This document shows positions 1-11,631 of a stretch of 64,000 nt of DNA, piece after piece. Source of the DNA: Rhynchopus sp. YZ270_cl-10. Its lineage: Eukaryota; Euglenozoa; Diplonemea; Diplonemida; Diplonemidae. Within the stretch, counting starts at the first letter, position 1, and every line of letters begins with the position of its first letter. A program made the translations under genes and the position numbers. Location: contig OZ037856.1 in the NCBI GenBank assembly GCA_964035575.1, forward strand, positions 186,001 to 250,000, in the 5' to 3' direction. The notes under the pieces were generated by a model. It was not told where the DNA came from. It was given only the letters and a program-made list of their open reading frames with translations, and made no database searches.

Positions 1-1198
1 TATAGAGGTCGTGCGTCCTTTTATTTTTGGAATTTTTCAGTTTCTTTCGCCGTGTTCTGAAAAAAAAAAGAGAGAACATTATTGCAATCAACCAGGTCGG
101 TGATGACGTGGTAGAACACGTGGTATAGTTGTCATGGGTGGAGGTGGGGTTGAGAACGTACCCTCCCGATACAAAATAAAAAAAATCACAGAAAATCACC
201 AAAATTATCTCTCCAAAATGCCAAAAAAGGGCACAAAGAGCACCCTCCCGGCACCCTATATTGCTACAAAATAATAATAAAAACTGTGGCGTTAAAACAA
301 AGAAGATTGAGAGGAGAATGCATCACCACACTGTGCACACACCATCTGTTCCACTGTACGGTGCCGGGAGCATTGGGGTTGCAACCTGGTTTTATGAGGA
401 AAAATATTCCGCAAATTTACCTCCTGCTGCCATAGCGTGCATTGCTATCAAGGGAATAGATTTGTCAAAAAACTTCTCTATCCTAGAGTACTTTCATGAC
501 ACTGCCTATTCCCATATGCAATTTACAGGTTTATGGCATAGCTTATTCCTCGATAAAAGTGAAGTTGACAGTGCAAAACTCTGGGACGCAGTCACTGATA
601 AAGAAGAAAGAAATTGGTGTCGGAACCAGGAAAAGTACTCGGGAATTCGGGGATGTAAAGGAACCCCCCCCCCCCGGTTCACCCCCCCTTCGTAGGAATA
701 CAGGGAATTTGGTTTCCGATCATCCATAAGAAGTTGAAGTGCGCGTAACACCTCACCGTACATCGGCAGAGGGTACTGCATGAAATGAAGAGAAAGAAAA
801 AATACCTTGAAAAAATGATGCATTACCACACAAACACGACCCCACATCACTGATCTACCGTCTTTGAGGTAAAACAACGTTACTTGCGCACACATCATCG
901 AAGTAGAATCGGGTGCGAGGTGTATGTGGGCCAGTACCAATCCTAACCTATTTTAGCATGTGTCGGCTGTAGTAACAGACAGACTTCACTAAAACAGAAA
1001 ACACTTCTTTTTTTTTTCGAAAATTGTGAAAAAAGAATCAACCCTAGAGGGCTTCTGCACGCAATAATATCACCCCTAAAAAGGGCAAGGATATAACAGA
1101 CATATTTTGATCGACAAATCGTCAAGAAATAAAAGTTTTCCAACAAAGTGAAGTAGCAGGGGTTCGTTCTTCAATAATCACCACCTCTTTTAGGCTCT

Positions 1199-1313
1199 GT
1201 GATGGTTGTATTGTGATACATTGCCCTATCATAATACATAATACACAATACAGCTGTATTGTGATGTGCATTATGTATTATGATAGAGCAATTCTCACAA
1301 TACAACCATCACA
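1199..1313. repeat. 115-bp near-perfect palindrome
   Basis: Two arms of about 56 bp (1199-1253 and 1254-1313) are inverted complements around the centre CAGCTG, with a few mismatches. No coding content. It looks like a minimal foldback or MITE remnant; a structured transcript is possible. Confidence 0.75.
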
Positions 1314-1357
1314 CTCTTAGGTTCCCCAAAAAAAAAAAAGGAACGAAAGAAAACGTT

Positions 1358-1396
1358 TAAGATGAACCTCTAAGCCTCTCTGTACTTAGCCACCTT
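1358..1396 (+). repeat. Type A hairpin module
   Basis: The outer arms are TAAGATGA and CCACCTTA. The inner stem CTAAG/CTTAG encloses the loop CCTCTCTGTA. It is a member of the dispersed hairpin family described in the findings. Confidence 0.6.
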
Positions 1397-2128
1397 ATCC
1401 CGTTACCAAAAAGAAACGTGAAGTTGGTAAAAAAAAAGAAAATATTTGAAAACACATGAATGTAAAACCTACTGTAACAGGACACACACTGTATCTTGGA
1501 GAGAAAAAAAAAATATCAATGACATTCGCAACGGGGATTTCCCCTCTACAAGGGGCTTATGGGGTCGGGTGGGGGGTGCAGAGGAACACAAAAAAGGGGG
1601 GGAAAGAACGAAAAACTTGAAAGACAGGGGGGCGGGGGGGGTGGGGCAGGTCTCATAAAAGGGAGGGCATTGAGAAGAGAATAAAAAAAAGTGTTGAAAC
1701 ATTTGCTAGCTCATTTTCACCCCCCCTTTCTGAAGGTAACGTTTTCCAGACAAAACCACAACGTCTAGGGAGTAATGCTTTTTTAAAAACAATATATGAA
1801 TAGGAATAGTACCTCTAAGATGCCTGCCTGCATGCACATCTCGTGCATGTGGGCATAATTTTTTATTTGTGCGTAAAGTGTGTAATAAATATTCTGTATA
1901 TTTTTTATTACTGCGATACGCTCCCACTGACTACCGTTTTCGGTCAACTGCGTCCCTCTTAGCCCAATAAGCGTTAACTCATTGGGTGGAATCTGAGTGA
2001 ATTTTTTTTTCGGACAGGTATTAGCAATGGAGTTACCATTGTTATCCTACACAACGTGTCTGAATGCGCTGCCTTTTTCTTAAGATTTGATGTGATAGCC
2101 CAAGAGACAAAAAAAAAGCAAAGTTTAT

Positions 2129-2164
2129 AAGATGATCCTAAGCCTCTCGTGCTTAGTCACCTTT
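2129..2164 (+). repeat. Type A hairpin module, followed by type C
   Basis: The inner stem CTAAGC/GCTTAG has loop CTCTCGT; the outer arms are AAGATGA and TCACCTT. It is identical over about 40 bp to the copy at 27911-27953. A type C module (GCAAACGCCTCACCGG...) follows at about 2200-2238. Confidence 0.7.
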
Positions 2165-2486
2165 GGTCACAATCGCTGAAAAGATGTGCCCTTTCGAAAA
2201 ATTGAAAACGCAAACGCCTCACCGGACGCAGGTATTGATTTCAAATGGAAAAGATATAGCAGCCTGACCCAGGCTATAAAAGGAGTGGGAAAGCAGGTGA
2301 TGTGGCGAAAACAGTTGTATCTGAAATTATCAAAAGAAAGGAGAGGGTGGGGGGGAAATGGTGATTTAACATGATCCATTTTTTTTTTGAAAATTTATTG
2401 GAATTATTTTTAGGTGTGGAGGCCTTCTAGCGGATTGCTGATGACATATTCCGGGATTCCCACTTTTAACAGTACTTCGCAAAAAA

Positions 2487-2545
2487 TGGTGTTCCGGAGG
2501 GGGGCCTATATTGACATGTCCTTGACAGGTATTTCAGGAACACCA
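2487..2545. mobile_element. 59-bp MITE, TGGTGT family
   Basis: It starts TGGTGTTCCGGA and ends AGGAACACCA, and contains the family motif TATTGACATGTCC followed by TTGACAGGT. Flanks are AAAAA on both sides, which fits a 5-bp duplication but carries little information. It is a deleted relative of 23030-23162. Confidence 0.65.
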
Positions 2546-4148
2546 AAAAAAAAAAAAAAACGACAAAAAAAAAAATAGTATTGGCGGTTGCCAATCCCCA
2601 GAATCTCTGTTGTGCTATCACAGTGAGAGTTCACACAAGCAAAACCAATAACATTCATCAATCCACCTTTGATAACACACCTTAGGGAAAGACGTAAGAT
2701 TATTTTTTTTTTCCCTTCCGTTGATAACGCAGCCAAATAAGGTTTACAGAAAAGAACTTTTTTGGGGCGCAAAAGTGAAAAAAAAAGGGGGGCGGGGAAA
2801 GGGGGGAGCTTCAGGGGGCGGGAAACACTTGCTATCAAAAAGAGCTGAACGTTGGATTTCTTTATGTCTGGTTTTTTCCATCTCACAACTGGGGTAAAAA
2901 GTCTTCTTGTATTCACTCTTTGATTCTAAAAAAAAATTTTGTGACTAAAATAGGGGTGTTTGTGTCTCAGAAGGTATCAAAAAAACCCTCTTTTCTCAGC
3001 GGGGTTTTTTCGGGAGTGAATACTGAGCCACTAAGCAAGAGGGGCTTGAGACACACCCATTTCCTCTATAAAGAAAAAGAAAAAAAAACCGAAAACAACT
3101 ATAAGATGGTGCGTCTAGCTCCTCGCGTAGCCACCCCGTGAGGAAAAGGTCCCTCCACACAAGGGGGTTGGAATGGGCGTAATTGTATCCGATACAAAAG
3201 GAATAGTTGTTGATGCAGGCACCTCTGACTGACCCACGTACAATGTCAGACATCCGGATGAAAGCATTAGCACCGGCCTACAACAGGTGTAAAAAGGAAA
3301 CCCAATGGCTTTCCCGTACTGTAGTGTGAACGGGAGGGGCGGTACACAACCGCCCTCCCGCTCGTCAGCCGGCGGTCCTGTTTGCTCCCAAATTGCCAAA
3401 CTGCATCCCTCCGTGAAGTGTGGCAAGGCATAGGTGACCCCCTTGGTCTGACCCCAAAAAAGAAGGGGAAAACTCGCCATTTTTTGCACCAAAAACGAAA
3501 CAAAACAAAAAGGAAAAACAAAAAACAAAAAAAAAAAAACAAAAAAAAACTTGGGGGAATGCTGGAAAACGTACTTTAAATAGTGGCGATATGACGATCT
3601 TTTGAAAAGAAAAAAAAAAAGATCTCTTGGAGCAAATGTATCTGCTATTCAGACTGTCTCCAATTGTATTCTTTTTTTTTTACCCCACATTCCCTTGTAT
3701 TTTATTTCACAAGGACTTAAAAACAAAGAGAAAATTGGGTAAGACAAGTCTCAGGCTCCTGATTACTTAGTCAATACCTAAAGGGGGAGCTGATAATTAT
3801 CAAAAAAAACCTTTGGGGGGGAGAAGTGGACTTGTGTGTGTGTCACAACAAAGAGGAAAGATTCTGAAATAGTTTGAAAAACAGGGTTATTATTTTTTGA
3901 AAATACAAAAAAAATGTCGCAATCGGACACCGGTGGACGCACTGGCTCTCTCTGCTGGGAACACAAAATCATACTTTTCCACCGTATAGATTGCTAGCAC
4001 GCGTTGCCTTATTGTTTGAGTATAGACTTACTATCACAAGATAGCGGCCACGGTTTTTAAGACCTCCGCAAAAAAGAAGAAAAATAAGAAAACGTGGATT
4101 GCCCGTTCGCGGGGGTAGACGCTCAAAGTTTTCAAGAGAAAAAAAAAA

Positions 4149-4355
4149 GATCAGGTCTTTTGTTTGTGCGCTCAAAGCCGGCAAAACAAAAAGGTGAAAA
4201 AATTGTGTTAATCTGAAGTACGGTTGTTGTGGTTAATTGGGTACTCAAAAAGAAACAAGCGAGCTTCTGTCTTTTTCAATCCGCTTTGTTTGCCCTGCAG
4301 CGCTGCCTCCAATCTTTTTAGAATTGACAACAAGTTGTTTTATCAAAAAAAAAAA
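4149..4355 (+). mobile_element. SINE-like retroposon, copy 1
   Basis: It matches 57558-57762 over about 205 bp with a few percent difference, in the same orientation. It ends TTTTATC followed by an A tract. An A-tailed, gene-free, dispersed unit of this size is SINE-like. The tail TTTATC-A(n) is shared with a second repeat family at 48367-48433 and elsewhere. No tRNA-like A/B box was recognised. Confidence 0.6.
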
Positions 4356-4570
4356 GCACGTAGCCCGGTGTACAAATAAAACTCGAAAACTTGCTTGGGA
4401 TAGGGCCCGCACTAAAACGCCTTTTGACAAAGACCTATCAGTGAAGGCTGTGCAGCCCGTTTTATCTGGCAAACTCATGAGGAAAGCGAAACTGACCAAA
4501 AAAGTAATATGACCCCAGCGGTCTTCTCTTGTGAGAAGCAGGTATATAAAAAAAAAAATCAAAAAGTTTG

Positions 4571-4607
4571 TAAGATGAACCCAAGCCCCACAGTGCGTAG
4601 CCACCTT
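4571..4607 (+). repeat. Type A hairpin module
   Basis: The outer arms are GTAAGATGA and CCACCTTC. The inner stem is degenerate (CCAAGC / GCGTAG). The order and spacing are those of the family. Confidence 0.5.
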
Positions 4608-4750
4608 CTAAAAAAGACATCGACACAACGTATTTTTTTCTTTCAAAAAAAAAAGGGTTTTCTAGAGAGGGGGGGAAGCGCTACTGATGTGCAGAAAATT
4701 TTGTTTGTTTGTGTCCTTTGTTTGGAAAGATGAAAAAAAATACTCTCGTA

Positions 4751-4828
4751 CCTGATTTTGCCTGAAATTTGGTGTTTGGTGGTGTTAAAATTTGTTTTAA
4801 GACCACCAAACACCAAGAAAAATCAGGT
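4751..4828. repeat. 78-bp inverted repeat
   Basis: CCTGATTTT...TTGGTGTTTGGTGGT and its inverted complement ACCACCAAACACCAA...AAAATCAGG flank a short AT-rich loop. It is a hairpin-forming spacer repeat with no coding content. Confidence 0.6.
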
Positions 4829-5385
4829 GGGCTTGACCCACAAATAATAATAATAAAAACCAAAGTAAAAAAGAATTGTAAAAAAGCGAGAAAATCGGGG
4901 CTGTAAAACACCCTAACAAAAGAGAAAAGTTAAAAAAAGGCAGAACGTGCCTTTCGTGCACCACACAAAACGTTCACCATTATCGGTTTCGTGCGGGGTG
5001 AAAAATTTTTTGACTGTCTCTTCTGTCGTAGGTACGGTGCTTCGAGATATTTAAAAAAAAAAAAAAGAAAAGAAACCCGTAGGTGATGCAGGCACCTCCG
5101 ACTGTCGCCCCGGATGAAAGCGCCTAAAAAAAGGATGTCCATAACACAAATTAGAACTTAGTAAAAAAGGAGGGGTTCAAAATCGGGGGGGGGAAAGTAG
5201 GTAAAAATGGTTGATTTAGTAAGGACAAGCAGACTGCTTTTAACTTTTTTTTTTTTTTTACCTTTTTTTCAAACTTGGGAGGGGGGTGGTTGGTTTATTT
5301 AAACCCTTTCTGTTCTCTGCGATGCTGCCATCACACCCACGCAATCCCTGATATAGAACCAAACAAACAAAAGACATGAAAATAT

Positions 5386-5416
5386 ATGAATCTAAGCTTC
5401 TCGTGCTTAGTCACCT
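5386..5416 (+). repeat. Type A hairpin module
   Basis: Inner stem CTAAGC/GCTTAG (5' arm CTAAGC, loop TTCTCGT), followed by TCACCT. It is a short copy that lacks the 5' outer arm. Confidence 0.55.
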
Positions 5417-5564
5417 AAGATTTTTTTTTTTTTGAAAAGAAAGATAGAGTTCGCCCAGCAGCATTTTTTTTTTTTTGTATTTTTTTTTTTTTTTTCTGTT
5501 GTGGGAGAGAACAACAAAAAAAGAGGTGATAGTCTGACGAATCACAAAAAACAAGGTTTTGATA

Positions 5565-5601
5565 AAGATGAATCTAAGCCTCTCATGGTTTAGTCACCCT
5601 T
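5565..5601 (+). repeat. Type A hairpin module
   Basis: AAGATGA, then CTAAGC, loop CTCTCAT, GGTTTAG and TCACCCTTT. The stem has one weakened pair relative to the 2129 copy. Confidence 0.55.
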
Positions 5602-5766
5602 TAAGAAAAATGCTTTGTAAGATGAATGTACTTCACGTGCACATGCACCCTTTACGTGAACTCCACACATTTTTTTGAATCTGGAAGGAGCTTATTGTTC
5701 TTTAGGAATGAACGCATTCACAATACGATCAGAGAAAGAAAAAGACAGAGATAGAGAGAGATCTGA

Positions 5767-5804
5767 TAAGACATTCCTAAGTTTCTCGTACTTAGTAAAA
5801 CCTT
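5767..5804 (+). repeat. Type A hairpin module
   Basis: The inner stem CTAAGT/ACTTAG shows a C-to-T change on the 5' arm matched by G-to-A on the 3' arm, which preserves pairing. The loop is TTCTCGT. Confidence 0.6.
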
Positions 5805-5838
5805 AGTAATGAGAGGGTACTTTACCCCCCCTTTTTTT

Positions 5839-5906
5839 ACGCACACTACTTTGTGAGCAGAAAGTGTCACGTCGTTCACTCACCCAACCGCGCTCCGCAA
5901 CACCAC
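5839..5906 (+). repeat. 68-bp dispersed repeat, copy 1
   Basis: The segment starting CGCACACTACTTTGTGAGC recurs inverted at 57192-57262 with only a few differences. It contains no gene. The two copies lie near the two inverted copies of the 944-bp element. Confidence 0.65.
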
Positions 5907-6166
5907 TCAAGAGGCGAAAATAGTATGTGCAGAAGCGTCAAACGCAATCAAACATCTACAAGGAAGGGTGAGGGGAAAACGACAAAGTGACACCTTTTTT
6001 ACGACAATTCGTATTTCGAAGTTATTTAACCTCAATGCCACCCCAAAAAAGAGGGCGAAAAATAACTCAGAGACAACACCCTTATCCAAGAGTGTGGTCC
6101 ACTTTTTTTTTCGGATTTTTGTTTTGGTGATATGGGAAGAAGTGTTCAGCAGGAAACTATTTTGTA

Positions 6167-7110
6167 TCAGTCCTATTCGTGGTCATTTACCCCCCCCCCT
6201 TTGGGTCGGTGAACCGGAAATTTTGGAAATAAGGGGGTAAAATAAGGGGGGGGGGTAAATGAGGGGGTAAGGGGGGGGGGGGGTAAATTACCATGTTATG
6301 GGTTAGGTCATGTTTTTGGGTGGGAAGGGGGGACTTTTTCATACACGGTGGGGTAAAATTTTGCACAACACAGTGTGACGACACATGCTCTCATGACAAA
6401 TGTGTCATCTGAAAAAAATTCCTCACTTCCTTGCGACATCGCAAGCAGTCATGCATCATGGATCCACATCATCCACATCATCTTTCTGCCCGTGCCTGAA
6501 CCATGACTGGTCAGGGATCACGGTGTTGCCTCAGATTCCGTGAGGTGTCCCAAACGTATCGCCCACGCAGCACAAACGTACCCACCTGCACCCATCTACC
6601 TGCACACGTGATGTAAAACAGGGTGAAAGATTATTTGCACTTTACCCCTTTCCTCATTTCGAGCTTGTCTCCAGCTTCAAATCAGACGAGTCCTACAGTC
6701 TCCGGATGTACGACCCGCTGAACACATCAGCCCCTCCCAGCAAACCATAAAACAAAACAGGTATGCGCTGCACTAAGTGAAACTATTACCCCATAATTAC
6801 ACGCCAGGTGGTGTTTTGCCACTCGTTCCCTGAACCCCCTCGCTTCGCTCGTGGGTTTAGGTCACTCGTGACAAAACACCACCTGGCGTGTTGCGGCGAT
6901 AATTACCCAAAAATTACCTGGTGGCTGGTACTTTACCCCCCCAGGGGGGTAAAGTACCAGCCACAACAGGGTATTATAAGGGGGGGGGGTAAATTACCAT
7001 GTTATTTTGGCCTGAACCGTTTTTTTCTGAAAAAGGGGGTAAAATAAGGGGGGGGGGGGGGTAAATTTAGGGGGGGGGGGGGGGGGGTAAATGACCACGA
7101 ATAGGACTGA
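6167..7110 (+). mobile_element. 944-bp non-autonomous TIR element, copy 1
   Basis: It begins TCAGTCCTATTCGTGGTC and ends with the exact inverted complement. It is flanked by TA on both sides (6165-6166 and 7111-7112). The interior has long poly-G/poly-C tracts, an imperfect palindrome around 6807-6895 (CGCCAGGTGGTGTTTTG and its complement) and no credible gene. An inverted copy at 61286-62233 is essentially identical except for homopolymer lengths, so movement or exchange was recent. With no transposase it would need a helper. The superfamily is unknown. Confidence 0.8.
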
Positions 7111-7381
7111 TATTTTTTTTCGTTCTGTTTTTTTTATGTGGATTTTTTTCCCCCTTTTTTTGGTGCAGAAATACTCCTCTATGATCTAGGGAGAGTACGG
7201 ATCTGATGAAGCTGCTTTTGCCTTCATATGAATAGATCTCCCCATTGCAGTCCCCCATTATACCCCCCCTTCCCACTACCCCATACCCCAACCCTCCACA
7301 TGGTGCACCTGCATCATTACTCCTATACAGCCTTTCTATTGCCATCCTCAGAAGACTGGTCTGCTGGGTTCCAACAACTAC

Positions 7382-9085
7382 CTACAGTTGCCGGAGAAGC
7401 GCTTTTTTTTTCTTCTGCAGAATAAACACAGCGGTGAAGAAAATTGCGGGGTGGGTCGATGAAGTTGAGGGTACGCAAACACAGCTCGACAGTCCGGGAG
7501 AGGGAGGGGGGGTGAGGGCAAGACGGGAGCTGGTTTATATTTTTTTGTGACAACACAGGGTTTCGTGTAGCCTTCTGCTGGCTGTTCCCTTTGGGGGGGT
7601 CGGATGTTCGGGGTAAATTTACTTATCACGAAACCCGCTCCTTCGCCGATTTGTGAACCTATATGGTAAAAATGTGGAATGTGTGTGTAGCAAAATAGGG
7701 TGTATGTGGGTCCATACCTGCTCCAGCTTCGCAATGTCTCCCGGTATTTGCTGTATATCTTCTCGCGTGACAGCGATGTTTATCTCCCCCTTCGCTATGG
7801 TGACACTGACTTCCTCTTCTCGGTCACGGTCTTCATCGGAATACCTTTGATTGGTGTTGTATTAAATATTTTTCTAAAGATAACTTGAAACACAAAAACC
7901 CTCTCACAGGGTACCTAACAAAAAGCAACACAACCCAAGGCTGCACTCCAAAAAATTATCAAAATAAGAAAAGTTAAGATGCACCCATGATGAGTCAAAC
8001 CCCGAGAACGTTGTGCATACCGGTACGCAGGCGCCTTGCCGCCTGACTCAGCTGCCTCTTCAGCGCTCCACGCCACAAACTTCCAGTTCCCGTATCTGTA
8101 CACGACCTGTGTGTGTGTGGTAAATGGTCATGAGTAGTACACTACAAGGTCCAAAAAATACAACACCGATAATATTATGAACATTTCTTTCCATGCTGCC
8201 ATCCAACCCATTTCATCATTCACACCAATTATTCACTACATGATGGAGAAGGTTTACCGTGACCCTCACCTCACATTCAAATTTTGAAGAAAAATCTGTT
8301 TTTTTTAAAAAAGCCGCATCATTGCATACCTCCCATCGCAGGGTAGAAGTAGATTCACCCTGTTTTTGCAGGATTTTGAGGAGTTCGAGATGCAGGCGCG
8401 ACCAGCGCGGGTCTTTGTATGTATCTGTGTCAGCCTTGCCGGGCTTGAGGAAGATGGGGAGCGAGGTTTCGGGGCAGCCTGTGGTGGGGCCGAAGACGGA
8501 GCCTCTGTCGGGGGTGAAGGTGAAGAAGGTGTCCTCGATGGGCTCGCAGTCCCAGGAGTCGGAGGAGACGGCGATTTCGTCGGAAAGCACCTTCCCATTG
8601 ACCCAGAGAATGATCCCTATCTCTTTGATGTTCTCGGGGAACAGAAAGTACCGCCGCCGCTTCGAGTAGTCCAGCTCCTTCCCTTGCCGCAGGAGGAGCT
8701 GTTCCTTCTCCTTCATCTTCTTTGTGTTGTAGTGCGGCCGCTCCTTCGAGAGCTCCAGCAACGCCCACCCCACAGAATAGCACGGCAACGCATGACTAAA
8801 GAAGGCTCGCGCATAAATCGTATCCGAATAACTGAACGTTGTCTGCATATCCCCTTTCCCCTCCCGCCCTATCGCGCTTTTGCTAAACATAATACGCCCA
8901 GCAGCCTTCTGCGGTCTGTCGACAGCAGCATGAGAGAACGGACCTCCCTCAGGAACCGTTTCGCCCCCCATAGTGACGCACCCCGGGCGGGCCTCCCCCG
9001 CAATCCACCATTCGCACCACCGCTGTCCATCGGGCCCATAGTGGCTTGAGCTTTCGTCAAGCACCGTGGACGCCCCGCAACCCAT
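7382..9085 (-). CDS. Predicted N-myristoylated protein of unknown function, four exons
   Basis: The modelled exons are 9085-8330, 8106-8021, 7844-7718 and 7414-7382, giving 333 residues. Introns of 223, 176 and 303 bp all start GTATG. They end CACACAG, CAAAG and CTGCAG, and all phases join cleanly. I chose the start MGCGAST: glycine 2 followed by cysteine 3 is a classic myristoylation plus palmitoylation signal, so the protein is probably membrane-tethered. An in-frame extension to 9139 would add a phenylalanine-rich stretch read from a pyrimidine tract. The body has several aromatic-rich segments (CEWWIAG, RWEVVYRYGNWKFVAWSAEE), an acidic DEDRDREEE patch and a lysine-rich end (KKKKALLRQL). 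I do not recognise the family. The 33-nt last exon is the least certain part. Its neighbour at 9851-10342 is on the same strand 0.8 kb upstream. Confidence 0.65.
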
Positions 9086-9298
9086 TAAAAAAAAATGTGG
9101 GAAAGAAAGAACAAAAAAAGGGCCTCCCAGGGGTTTCAACCCCCAAGCGGTGGGTCTGTATGTCCCTCTCCTTAAAAGGCTTCCTCCCGAGACTAATAGA
9201 GGGGAAGGGGGGTGTGTTTTGTGCTGTAGAGTGGGGGGTGTAGGGGAGGGGAATACACAATGGTCTTTGTTACTCTGGTAACATAGTACGAAGAGTTT

Positions 9299-9436
9299 GT
9301 TACCGCGTTTGGAAATATTATGGACCGAATAAATAAAGAAACAAAATATTATGAACCGAATTAATTATGGTACGTTTGAGGTTTTTTCGGGACATTTGGT
9401 ACTTAATTTGGTCCATAATATTTCCAATCGCGGTAC
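9299..9436. mobile_element. 138-bp MITE-like inverted repeat
   Basis: The arms of about 33 bp (9299-9332 and 9403-9436) share GGAAATATTATGGACC and its complement, next to a GTTACCGCG/CGCGGTACC end. The centre is AT-rich and non-coding. Confidence 0.6.
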
Positions 9437-9692
9437 CATTATTTTGGTTGGTATCAGAGGGTAAGACAGCATTGTGTAAAGGGGGGTGTGATGTACTGGA
9501 ATCACAAAAAAAAAAAAAAAAATGGGTTTGAGAAATGTTTCTAAAGTGGGAGGGGGTTGTAAAAAAAAGAGGAGATCTTTTGCGGATCTAGTTGGGTAAA
9601 CGCTGTACCCACCCTCCCCCTCTCCCCCCCTCACCTATTGCAAAAGAAGAAGAAAAAGGTCACGCAACAGCTGCGACAATTTTTGTTCTTCA

Positions 9693-9762
9693 GTTTGGTG
9701 GCGATCGCGATAGATTCGCGCAATCGCCATTTCAAAAAATCACGCCCGATCGCCACCAAACC
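9693..9762. repeat. GGTGGCGATCGC palindromic repeat
   Basis: The ends GTTTGGTGGCGATCG and CGATCGCCACCAAAC are exact inverted complements. The same GGTGGCGATCGC core forms part of the arms of the larger element at 24938-26026, so this is probably a small relative. Confidence 0.6.
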
Positions 9763-9850
9763 ATGCTTTTTTGCACCCTCAAATTGAATTTTCTTTTTTG
9801 AAAGATCGGACGCTCCCTTAAAACCCCTTTTTAAAAAACTCCTCTTTTTC

Positions 9851-10342
9851 TCAGTTCCCAAAGTTCGGAAATCGATCGAGTTTGTGGGGATATCTTTCAT
9901 AGTAAAGATGGGTTGACTTGAGGGAGAAGAAGGAGGTTGTCAGACACACTGCCGAGCCGATCCCGAGATAGGCACGCGAGGTGACTGTGAGCAGGTCTCT
10001 CAAGGGGGTGTACTTATGGAAGCGGAGATAGGTACGTGCCAGGCTGCGCACACCGAGGGGGATGAGCATCCCCCCTATCACACCGGACATGAAGATCAAC
10101 GGATGCCGTGAGGTGTCAAACGTCGTAATGTGCATGCGGCTGTTCCCCGTCGCCATGCGAACACTTTTGTTCCGGTTGTAGTCCTTCGCAAGGGTCGACC
10201 GATATGCCTTGTGTGCCGTCAGCCCCGACATCCCCACCACCCCCAAGGTAAGCGTGCAATACACCGCCACTCCCGCCGCCTTCGTCGCAAACCACTTTTT
10301 AACAAGTGGGTTGATCAAAGATTTGTTGATCGCATTCGACAT
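9851..10342 (-). CDS. Small multi-pass membrane protein, unknown function
   Basis: This is a single-exon gene of 163 residues starting MSNAINKSLINPL. Three hydrophobic stretches are visible, at about residues 22-46, 78-103 and 122-142, separated by basic loops. The basic amphipathic N-terminus (KSLINPLVKKWFATKAAG) could be a mitochondrial targeting or insertion signal, but that is inference. No family is recognised. The sense strand upstream is a strong pyrimidine tract (about 10370-10420) ending CTGAG 17 nt before the ATG. It shares its strand with its neighbours. Confidence 0.65.
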   Translation of the reverse strand: MSNAINKSLINPLVKKWFATKAAGVAVYCTLTLGVVGMSGLTAHKAYRSTLAKDYNRNKSVRMATGNSRMHITTFDTSRHPLIFMSGVIGGMLIPLGVRSLARTYLRFHKYTPLRDLLTVTSRAYLGIGSAVCLTTSFFSLKSTHLYYERYPHKLDRFPNFGN

Positions 10343-10443
10343 TATTGCCTTTTGTGTACCTCAGGGAGAAGGGATGAAAGGGAAGGAGGGAGGGGGGGGA
10401 GGGAGGGAGAGGGTGGTTAATATGAAGATTGAAAAGGGGGGGG

Positions 10444-11631
10444 TAGGGGATATCAAAGGCCTATTTAAAAGTGTCACATTTGACGTTTTTCAAAATAAGT
10501 GAAAACCGCCTATCAGAAAGTGCCAAAACCGCCTCCAACCACCCCACACCCCCCAGAAAACCTGTTCCTGCCCCGAAACTACCCATAGGGGGGTCTTCTG
10601 GGCCGTAAAATGCAATTCTAAAAAAGTGGTCACACTTCTGTACCTGGGCACACCTCCCCATAGGGGGTGTGACTCCCTATTGTATTAAAAAATGTTTTCT
10701 TGGCATGTTTTTGAGGTGGTTTTGTGAGTTGGCGGGGGAATTTGGAACTATCTGGGCTCCCGGAGTGCTTTTTCGGGGGGTTTCACCCATTTTTTGGCCC
10801 ACATATTGGTCCAGAAGGGACAAACGGTGTCTTGCGATTAGTATAGGCTATCATAGGACGTTTTTTACCACAAAAACACCAAAAAACGGCCAAAAAAAGT
10901 ACCTAAAGTGTCCAAAACAGGTCGGAATAGACTCACAGGACATTTTTGGGGCAGTTTTGTGCCCAAGCAGCTGTCATGATGTCGAAATTTTGCTGTTTTT
11001 TTTTATTTTTCACCAAAAATGGCCATTTTACCCAACATGGCCAAAACCGTCAAAATGCCACTTTTTCACTACTTTTTTGCATTTTATCATATTCTGAGTC
11101 GCCCTTATCATGAATTTTCGGGTCACAGGGTGTTTCTGACCCATTTCTGGGGGGTTTTCCGACCGGAGGTGGCCTGGAAATGGCCAAAAATGCCGTAAGA
11201 GGTTATTACGACAATGGTTCCCACCTATAAACAGTGGAGTCGCACCTTTAGACCCGCCCTTCTCTTCAACCTCTGTGCAGCCATGCAGGATGCCGCCCCG
11301 GCGCTTTCTGCACAGTTCTCCCCCGAAGAACGCCAGCACAAGCGTCGCGTGTGCCTCAGCCTGCTTTCCAGCCCTCTCAGACCGTGGCGTTGTCGAACTT
11401 TATTTTCTCGTATTCTGAAGGGGGTTCTGTGGGGGTGCCCAGGTACAGAAGTGTGACCACTTTTTTAGAATTGCATTTTACGGCCCAGAAGACCCCCCTA
11501 TGGGTAGTTTCGGGGCAAGAACAGGTTTTCTGGGGGGTGTGGGGTGGTTGGAGGCGGTTTTGGCACTTTCTGATAGGCGGTTTTCACTAATTTGAAAAAC
11601 GTCAAATGTGACACCCCTTTGATATCCCCTA
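10444..11631. mobile_element. 1.19-kb foldback element with 200-bp inverted arms
   Basis: The outer arms at 10444-10651 and 11435-11631 are inverted complements apart from an 11-bp insertion and scattered changes. Ends are TAGGGGATATC and GATATCCCCTA, which fit a TA target duplication. The interior (for example GACTCACAGGACATTTTTGG) is diverged but clearly related to the arms of the element at 20651-21843. No transposase is present. Confidence 0.75.

Larger units (their letters stand above)
1..6166. other. Gene-free spacer, left end
   Basis: No gene could be supported here. Open frames are short, lysine/phenylalanine-rich because of A and T tracts, and match nothing I recognise. The spacer is a patchwork of A/T tracts, G tracts, short hairpin modules (listed separately), a 115-bp palindrome, one small MITE, a SINE-like copy and a short dispersed repeat. 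Confidence 0.6.

Noticed and set aside
261-695. 144-codon open frame
   Set aside because: It is low-complexity at both ends, ends in a poly-C run, has no family resemblance and overlaps a degenerate type C segment.
3115-3528. 137-codon minus-strand open frame
   Set aside because: It is composed of T-tract Phe runs and spacer modules that recur elsewhere as non-coding repeats.
8366-9049. 227-codon plus-strand open frame
   Set aside because: It is antisense to exon 1 of the gene at 7382-9085, whose intron phases and N-terminal signal are coherent. The plus frame shows no recognisable motif.
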